The notes under the pieces are model-generated. The model was given only the letters and a program-made list of their open reading frames with translations. It did not search any database and was not told where the DNA came from. A program made the translations under genes and the position numbers. Positions 48,347 to 52,349 of a stretch of DNA of 52,349 bases are shown piece after piece; positions within the stretch are counted from its first letter, which is position 1, and every line of letters starts with the position of its first letter. This DNA comes from an uncultured Collinsella sp. (GTDB lineage: Bacteria; Actinomycetota; Coriobacteriia; Coriobacteriales; Coriobacteriaceae), in contig UQMO01000007.1 in assembly GCA_900542125.1 (NCBI GenBank), positions 1 to 52,349 of the forward strand, given 5' to 3'.

Positions 48347-50569
48347 TTAGAGATGCAGCACGCGGTCGCGGATCTCCTCGGTTCGACCCTGGTTCCAGAA
48401 CTGGGTACCGATGTAGCCGCACGTGCGACGGGCGACATTCATCTTCTCCTGGTCGCGGTTGCCGCAGCTGGGGCACTCCCACACCAGCTTGCCGTCATCC
48501 TCGACAATCTTGATCTCGCCATCGTAGCCGCACACCTGGCAGTAGTCGCTCTTGGTGTTGAGCTCGGCGTACATGATGTTGTCGTAGATGTACTGCATCA
48601 CGCGGATGACAGCCTTGAGGTTGTCCTGCATGTTGGGAACCTCGACGTAGGAGATGGCACCGCCCGGCGAAAGCTGCTGGAACATGCCCTCGAACTTGAG
48701 CTTGTCGAATGCGTCGATCTCCTCGGACACGTGGACGTGGTAGCTGTTGGTGATGTAGCCCTTGTCCGTCACGCCCGGGATGATGCCAAAACGACGCTGC
48801 AGGCACTTGGCGAACTTGTAGGTCGTCGACTCAAGCGGGGTACCGTACAGCGAGAAGTCAATATCGCTTTCGGCCTTCCACTCGGCGCACTTATCGTTCA
48901 TACGCTGCATGACGGCCATGGCAAAGGGCGTGCCCTCCTTCTCGGTGTGGCTGTGACCCGTCATGTACTTGACGCACTCATACAGACCGGCATACCCCAG
49001 GCTGATGGTGGAATAGCCGCCCACGAGCAGCTTATCGATCGTCTCGCCCTTCTTCAGACGCGCCAGGGCACCGTACTGCCAAAGAATCGGCGCGGCATCC
49101 GATAGCGTGCCCATCAGGCGCTCATGACGGCACAGCAGGGCACGATGGCACAGCTCAAGGCGCTCATCGAAGATCTTCCAGAACTTGTCCATGTCCTGAT
49201 GCGAGCTTAGCGCGACATCGGGCAGGTTGATGGTCACAACACCCTGGTTAAAGCGGCCATAGTACTTAGGCTTGGTCGGGTCATAGTTCAGCGCGTTGGC
49301 GACATTGTTAAAGCCGTTGCCCGAACGGTCGGGCGTCAGGAAACTACGGCAACCCATGCAGGTGTAGCAATCGCCGTTGCCGGCGGTCTCACCCTTAGAC
49401 AGCTTGAGCTCGCGCATCTTCTTCTCGGAGATGTAGTCGGGTACCATGCGCTTGGCGGTGCACTTGGCAGCCAGCTGGGTCAGGTAGAAGTACGGGGAAT
49501 TCTCGTGAACGTTATCGTCCTCGAGTACATAGATTAGCTTGGGGAATGCCGGGGTAATCCACACGCCGGCTTCGTTCTTAACGCCCTCATAGCGCTGGCG
49601 AAGCGTCTCCTCCACAATCATGGCAAGGTCGTGCTTCTCCTGCGCTGAGCGAGCCTCGTTGAGATACATAAAGACCGTCACAAACGGCGCCTGGCCGTTT
49701 GTGGTCATAAGGGTCACGACCTGATACTGAATCGTCTGGACGCCGCGACGGATCTCGTCACGCAGACGGTCCTCAACGACCTCACGGACCTTTTCGGCAG
49801 ATGCCGAAACACCGAGCTCCTCGAGCTCGCGGGCAACCTCGCCGCGAATCTTTTGACGGCTCACCTCAACAAAGGGGGCGAGATGGGTCAGCGAAATAGA
49901 CTGGCCGCCGTACTGGGAGGAAGCAACCTGGGCGATAATCTGCGTCGCGATGTTGCAGGCAGTCGAGAAGCTGTGCGGCTTCTCGATCAGCGTGCCCGAG
50001 ATAACGGTGCCGTTCTGGAGCATGTCCTCCAGGTTCACCAGGTCGCAGTTATGCATGTGCTGGGCAAAGTAGTCGGAATCGTGGAAGTGGATCAGGCCCT
50101 CATTGTGGGCATCCACGATCTCCTGGGGCAGCAGCACACGCTGAGTCAGGTCCTTGGAAATCTCGCCGGCCATATAGTCACGCTGGACGGAATTGACGGT
50201 CGGGTTCTTGTTAGAGTTCTCCTGCTTGACCTCTTCGTTATTGCACTCGATCAGCGACAAAATCTTGTCGTCGGTCGTGTTCTTCTGGCGCTTCAGGCTC
50301 TGAACATAGCGATAGATGATGTAGTGGCGAGCAACCTCGTAGCAGTCGAGACGCATGATCTCGTCCTCGACCAAATCCTGGATCTCCTCGACCGAAACGG
50401 TGTGGCCCGCGTTCTCGCATGCCTCGGCGACGTTTTGTGCCGCGTAAACCACCTGGCGGTCGGTTAGACGAGAGCTCTCCTCGACCTCCAAGTTGGCGGC
50501 GCGGATGGCATTGACGATCTTATCGATGTCAAAGACAACCTCGGTGCCGCTGCGCTTGATGATCTTCAT
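48347..50569 (-). CDS. nrdD: Anaerobic (class III) ribonucleoside-triphosphate reductase
   Basis: The 740-residue enzyme has an N-terminal ATP-cone (VVFDIDKIVNAIRAANLEVE, DEIMRLDCYEVARHYIIYRY, about residues 8-95), the reductase barrel with HFHDSDYFAQHMHNCDLVNL and GDCYTCMGCRS, a C-terminal zinc site (CQVCGYDG and CPSCGNRD), and the glycyl-radical motif RTCGYIGTQFWNQGR near the end. It makes deoxynucleotides without oxygen. NrdR boxes flank its promoter and the leader is about 220 bases. nrdG follows after a structured spacer. Confidence 0.95.
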   Translation of the reverse strand: MKIIKRSGTEVVFDIDKIVNAIRAANLEVEESSRLTDRQVVYAAQNVAEACENAGHTVSVEEIQDLVEDEIMRLDCYEVARHYIIYRYVQSLKRQKNTTDDKILSLIECNNEEVKQENSNKNPTVNSVQRDYMAGEISKDLTQRVLLPQEIVDAHNEGLIHFHDSDYFAQHMHNCDLVNLEDMLQNGTVISGTLIEKPHSFSTACNIATQIIAQVASSQYGGQSISLTHLAPFVEVSRQKIRGEVARELEELGVSASAEKVREVVEDRLRDEIRRGVQTIQYQVVTLMTTNGQAPFVTVFMYLNEARSAQEKHDLAMIVEETLRQRYEGVKNEAGVWITPAFPKLIYVLEDDNVHENSPYFYLTQLAAKCTAKRMVPDYISEKKMRELKLSKGETAGNGDCYTCMGCRSFLTPDRSGNGFNNVANALNYDPTKPKYYGRFNQGVVTINLPDVALSSHQDMDKFWKIFDERLELCHRALLCRHERLMGTLSDAAPILWQYGALARLKKGETIDKLLVGGYSTISLGYAGLYECVKYMTGHSHTEKEGTPFAMAVMQRMNDKCAEWKAESDIDFSLYGTPLESTTYKFAKCLQRRFGIIPGVTDKGYITNSYHVHVSEEIDAFDKLKFEGMFQQLSPGGAISYVEVPNMQDNLKAVIRVMQYIYDNIMYAELNTKSDYCQVCGYDGEIKIVEDDGKLVWECPSCGNRDQEKMNVARRTCGYIGTQFWNQGRTEEIRDRVLHL

Positions 50570-50794
50570 CCTCTTGCCTCTTTCGCGTCGTAGTCTCATT
50601 GCGCTTCAGAGCCAAACGATGCCCGGCAGGGCCTGTCCCTGTCTTGCGGCGCCGTCGCGCAATCTGTGTTCTCGATAAACCATAAGCCTCCATGCGGACA
50701 TTCCCAGGAGCCGATCAAGCGGTTCAAGGACACGTTCAAAAGAGGCAGTTAAGGTCTTCGTTCTCTGTCCGCCATCTATCATACGACAAAGAGG

Positions 50795-50842
50795 CATCTA
50801 TATCCTGTATTCTTTTTTTAGGTCAAACACAACATATAGTGT
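50795..50842. promoter_or_regulatory. Tandem NrdR boxes and promoter of nrdD
   Basis: ACACAACATATAGTGT (50827-50842) matches the NrdR consensus at 15 of 16 positions. A weaker copy at 50795-50810 lies exactly 32 bases away, the spacing known for NrdR pairs. On the minus strand the -35 TTGACC (50826-50821) and the -10 TATAGA (50802-50797) lie 18 bases apart, so the boxes touch both promoter elements. Confidence 0.8.
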
Positions 50843-51284
50843 TTCAGCAGGTCAAAGCAATTGGTCATTTTGCAGACGCATTAAAAATGAGGGGTCATAG
50901 ACATGCCAAACGAGCCTCATCAACGCAACTACCTGCACGGCAGTTTTGAAACCCCCTCAACCATACCGCCGACAAATCCTACCAAAACCAAACCGCTCAC
51001 GCCAAAAGAATCCAAAAGTTTGTGCTTGACCAACATGTTGCGGTCGAATGCCGGCGGGCAGGGCGACAAGGAAAGGCCGGGACGCGAGCCATTCACGTCC
51101 CGGCCTTTCAAGATCGACAAGATCGGCAGCTTTAGAAAGGCCCGATTCCTATAGCAGGCTCGGACACATCGTCATTAAGGCCGAAACCAGCAACCGTCCG
51201 TACTATACCATAACGTTCGTAATGCACTGTTTTTGCTGGTAGATTCGCTAAAGCTTACGTTCGTATCGTTCGTACAGTTAACCT
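50843..51284. other. Gene-poor region between the nrdD promoter and integrase fragment
   Basis: A plus-strand ORF of 83 codons (50903-51154) has a GAGGGG site but low-complexity sequence and runs through a strong hairpin, so I do not call it. AAAGGCCGGGACG/CGTCCCGGCCTTT (51072-51084 with 51096-51108) is a 13-base stem with only a weak T-tail. ACGTTCGTA occurs at 51213 and 51257, with TCGTTCGTA just after. Confidence 0.4.
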
Positions 51285-51600
51285 GTGTCCGCGACGTTGG
51301 TGGACTGTTTGGTGGGCTACCAGACGGACGGGAGAAACGGACGAGCGATGTTCTACACGCCGGGCTCGGTCAGGGTCATAAACGAGAAAACGAACAAGTG
51401 GCAATCCCGCTACACCTACTACGAGGAGACGAATGGTCGCCGCCGCAAGCGTCAGGTCGCCCGTAACTACACCGCGACCTCGCTCCGCGAGGCCAAGCGC
51501 ATCTCCGCGCAGATTCACATGGAGCTTGAGCGTGAGGCTCAGGCAATGCTTGATTTCAACCTCCACGCGCAACCAGACGTCCTCCTCTCGGAGTACGCGA
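51285..51600 (+). mobile_element. Tyrosine-recombinase (integrase) N-terminal fragment
   Basis: From the GTG at 51285 (or ATG at 51348) the frame encodes FYTPGSVRVINEKTNKWQSR, YTYYEETNGRRRKRQVARNY and TSLREAKRISAQIHMELERE, the N-terminal arm-binding layout of mobile-element integrases. Around 51600 the protein logic stops, and the same DNA continues as istB in another frame. The core-binding and catalytic domains are missing. It is either a broken element or an assembly chimera. Confidence 0.6.
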
Positions 51601-51604
51601 GCGG

Positions 51605-52121
51605 CGTTCCCCGACGGCTACGGGGAGGCCGACCTCAGGTCGCTCGCCTTCATCGACGCGTGCCAGGACTTCATCTTCCACGGGAAGACGGGCAGGGGCA
51701 AGACCCACCTCGCCATCGCGATCGGCGCCTCCGCCGTCAGGGCCGGCAAGTCCGTGAGGTTCTTCACCGTCGCGCAGCTCGTGATGCACCTGGCCGACGC
51801 GCGCGACCGCGGCGGGCTGCGCAGGGAGATAGATGACCTGCCGTCGGCGGACCTGCTGGCGCTCAACGAGCTCGGCTACGTGCCGCTCGACGTCGAGGGA
51901 GCGAGGCTGCTCTTCCAGGTCATGTCGGCCCCCGAGGGCACCCAGAGCCTCATAGTCGCCACAAACATAGAGTCCAGCAGTGGGGCACGGTGTTCGGCGA
52001 CGACAAGATGGCCGCTGCCGTCGTGGACAGGCTCGTCTACACGGGCAGGCTGGTGAAGTTCAACGGCGCCAGCTACAGGATGGAGAACGCGCTGATGCTC
52101 GGAAAGGGTGAGGCCGAATGA
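51605..52121 (+). pseudogene. IS21-type istB helper ATPase, truncated and frameshifted
   Basis: The frame gives FPDGYGEADLRSLAFIDACQ, Walker A HGKTGRGKTHLAIAIG, SVRFFTVAQLV and LLALNELGYVPLD, then SLIVATNIE. After about 51974 the protein continues one frame over as WGTVFGDDKMAAAVVDRLVY and ends GEAE at 52121; restoring one T would rejoin it. The N-terminal third is absent. Walker B has Asn in place of the usual Asp (LNELGY). IstB assists the IstA transposase; no istA is present. Confidence 0.75.
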
Positions 52122-52307
52122 ATTACGCCGCAGAGGACTGCCCGGTGAACAGGATGAGGGACCCGCGACGCCGGCGGCTGGGAGGCGCCGACGCTCTGCG
52201 GGCTCTTCCAGTGCCCGGGCTGCGAGCCGACGCCGAATCACCCGCTGATGACGGGCGAGGAGGACGGGATGGAGGAGGTGCCCCCGGAGGATTGGGAGAT
52301 ACCGTTC
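52118..52307 (+). pseudogene. Fragment of a small CxxC protein downstream of istB
   Basis: A start overlapping the istB stop gives MNYAAEDCPVNRMRDP. After a frame change near 52165-52175 the DNA reads GWEAPTLCGLFQCPGCEPTP and MTGEEDGMEEVPPEDWEIPF, a credible small protein with a CPGC pair. It runs into the adapter. The frame break and edge position make it a partial or erroneous copy. Confidence 0.4.
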
Positions 52308-52340
52308 CTGTCTCTTATACACATCTGACGCTGCCGACGA
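52308..52340 (-). other. Nextera (Tn5) sequencing adapter at contig end
   Basis: CTGTCTCTTATACACATCT (52308-52326) is the Tn5 mosaic end, followed by GACGCTGCCGACGA, the Nextera read-1 adapter. The last nine bases after it are of unknown origin. Confidence 0.97.
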
Positions 52341-52349
52341 AGGCTTAGG

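Noticed and set aside
48073..48482. ORFs on the minus strand reading through the nrd spacer
   Set aside because: Their repeated RPVARPRTF-like segments come from the inverted-repeat arms, and they overlap the end of nrdD in a wrong frame.
50903..51154. 83-codon ORF after the nrdD promoter
   Set aside because: It has a fair GAGGGG site, but the sequence is low in complexity (Pro/Thr/Lys-rich), runs through a 13-base hairpin and matches nothing I know. Left uncalled.
1..52349. CRISPR arrays, rRNA and tRNA genes
   Set aside because: No regularly spaced identical repeats, no rRNA-like conserved segments and no cloverleaf with a TTCRANNC arm were found by eye. A dedicated tRNA scan could still reveal one.

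Overview
The window looks like a GC-rich chromosomal contig from an anaerobic gut actinobacterium of the class Coriobacteriia, most likely Collinsella. This is inferred from gene content and style. Signs are strict-anaerobe genes (class III ribonucleotide reductase NrdD/NrdG, flavodoxin with DUF3793, an Fe-S aldo-keto reductase), LexA boxes of the CGAAC-N4-GTTCG type, strong GGAGG ribosome binding sites, and mostly compact genes with hairpin terminators. Both ends are technical: bases 3-36 and 52308-52340 are Nextera/Tn5 sequencing adapter, so the biological sequence is about 37-52307.

Layout. 37-3846: edge-truncated ettA, an SdpR/SdpI-like regulator and membrane protein pair, a 28-residue hydrophobic peptide gene flanked by a long-range inverted repeat, tcdA and a TatD nuclease. 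3926-15324: a ten-gene minus-strand catabolic island resembling fructoselysine (frl) operons. It holds a transporter split by an in-frame amber codon, two amidohydrolases, FrlC-, FrlB- and FrlD-like proteins, a second PfkB kinase, YjbQ, BtpA/SgcQ and an FGGY kinase, with a GntR/UTRA regulator gene upstream. 15383-16948: two HAD phosphatases. 17375-20238: an unexplained three-gene operon (unknown protein, ClpP-like protease with intact triad, soluble VirD4/TraG-like ATPase) behind four phased AGCACAT repeats. 20235-23604: deoC, pgi and an alcohol-dehydrogenase-like half protein. 23827-25750: an SOS-type Y-family polymerase/YolD pair under tandem LexA boxes. 25777-27504: a copper/heavy-metal-type protein, DUF3793 and flavodoxin.

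27640-36280: a polar amino acid ABC transporter (ATPase, permease with an extra secreted domain, lipoprotein), endonuclease IV, Fe-S aldo-keto reductase, cyclase-family hydrolase, ketopantoate-reductase-like protein and two envelope proteins. 36593-39080: metY with a cysteine-containing upstream ORF and a divergent LysR gene. 39180-45592: rnhA, a Gfo/Idh oxidoreductase, acylphosphatase, a Fur-family regulator, a HAD phosphatase, an orphan UreE-like protein beside a SlyD-like FKBP, a dipeptidase and a YgjP-type metallopeptidase. 45599-47268: folB, an HD-domain protein and folE. 47335-50569: nrdG and nrdD separated by 430 bases of nested inverted repeats, with tandem NrdR boxes and a long leader upstream of nrdD. 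51285-52307: a chimeric, frameshifted piece of integrase joined to an IS21-type istB fragment, running into the adapter.

No tRNA, rRNA or CRISPR array was found. The best candidates for something undescribed are the ClpP/VirD4-like triad, the frl-like island with altered amidohydrolases, and the structured nrdD-nrdG spacer.
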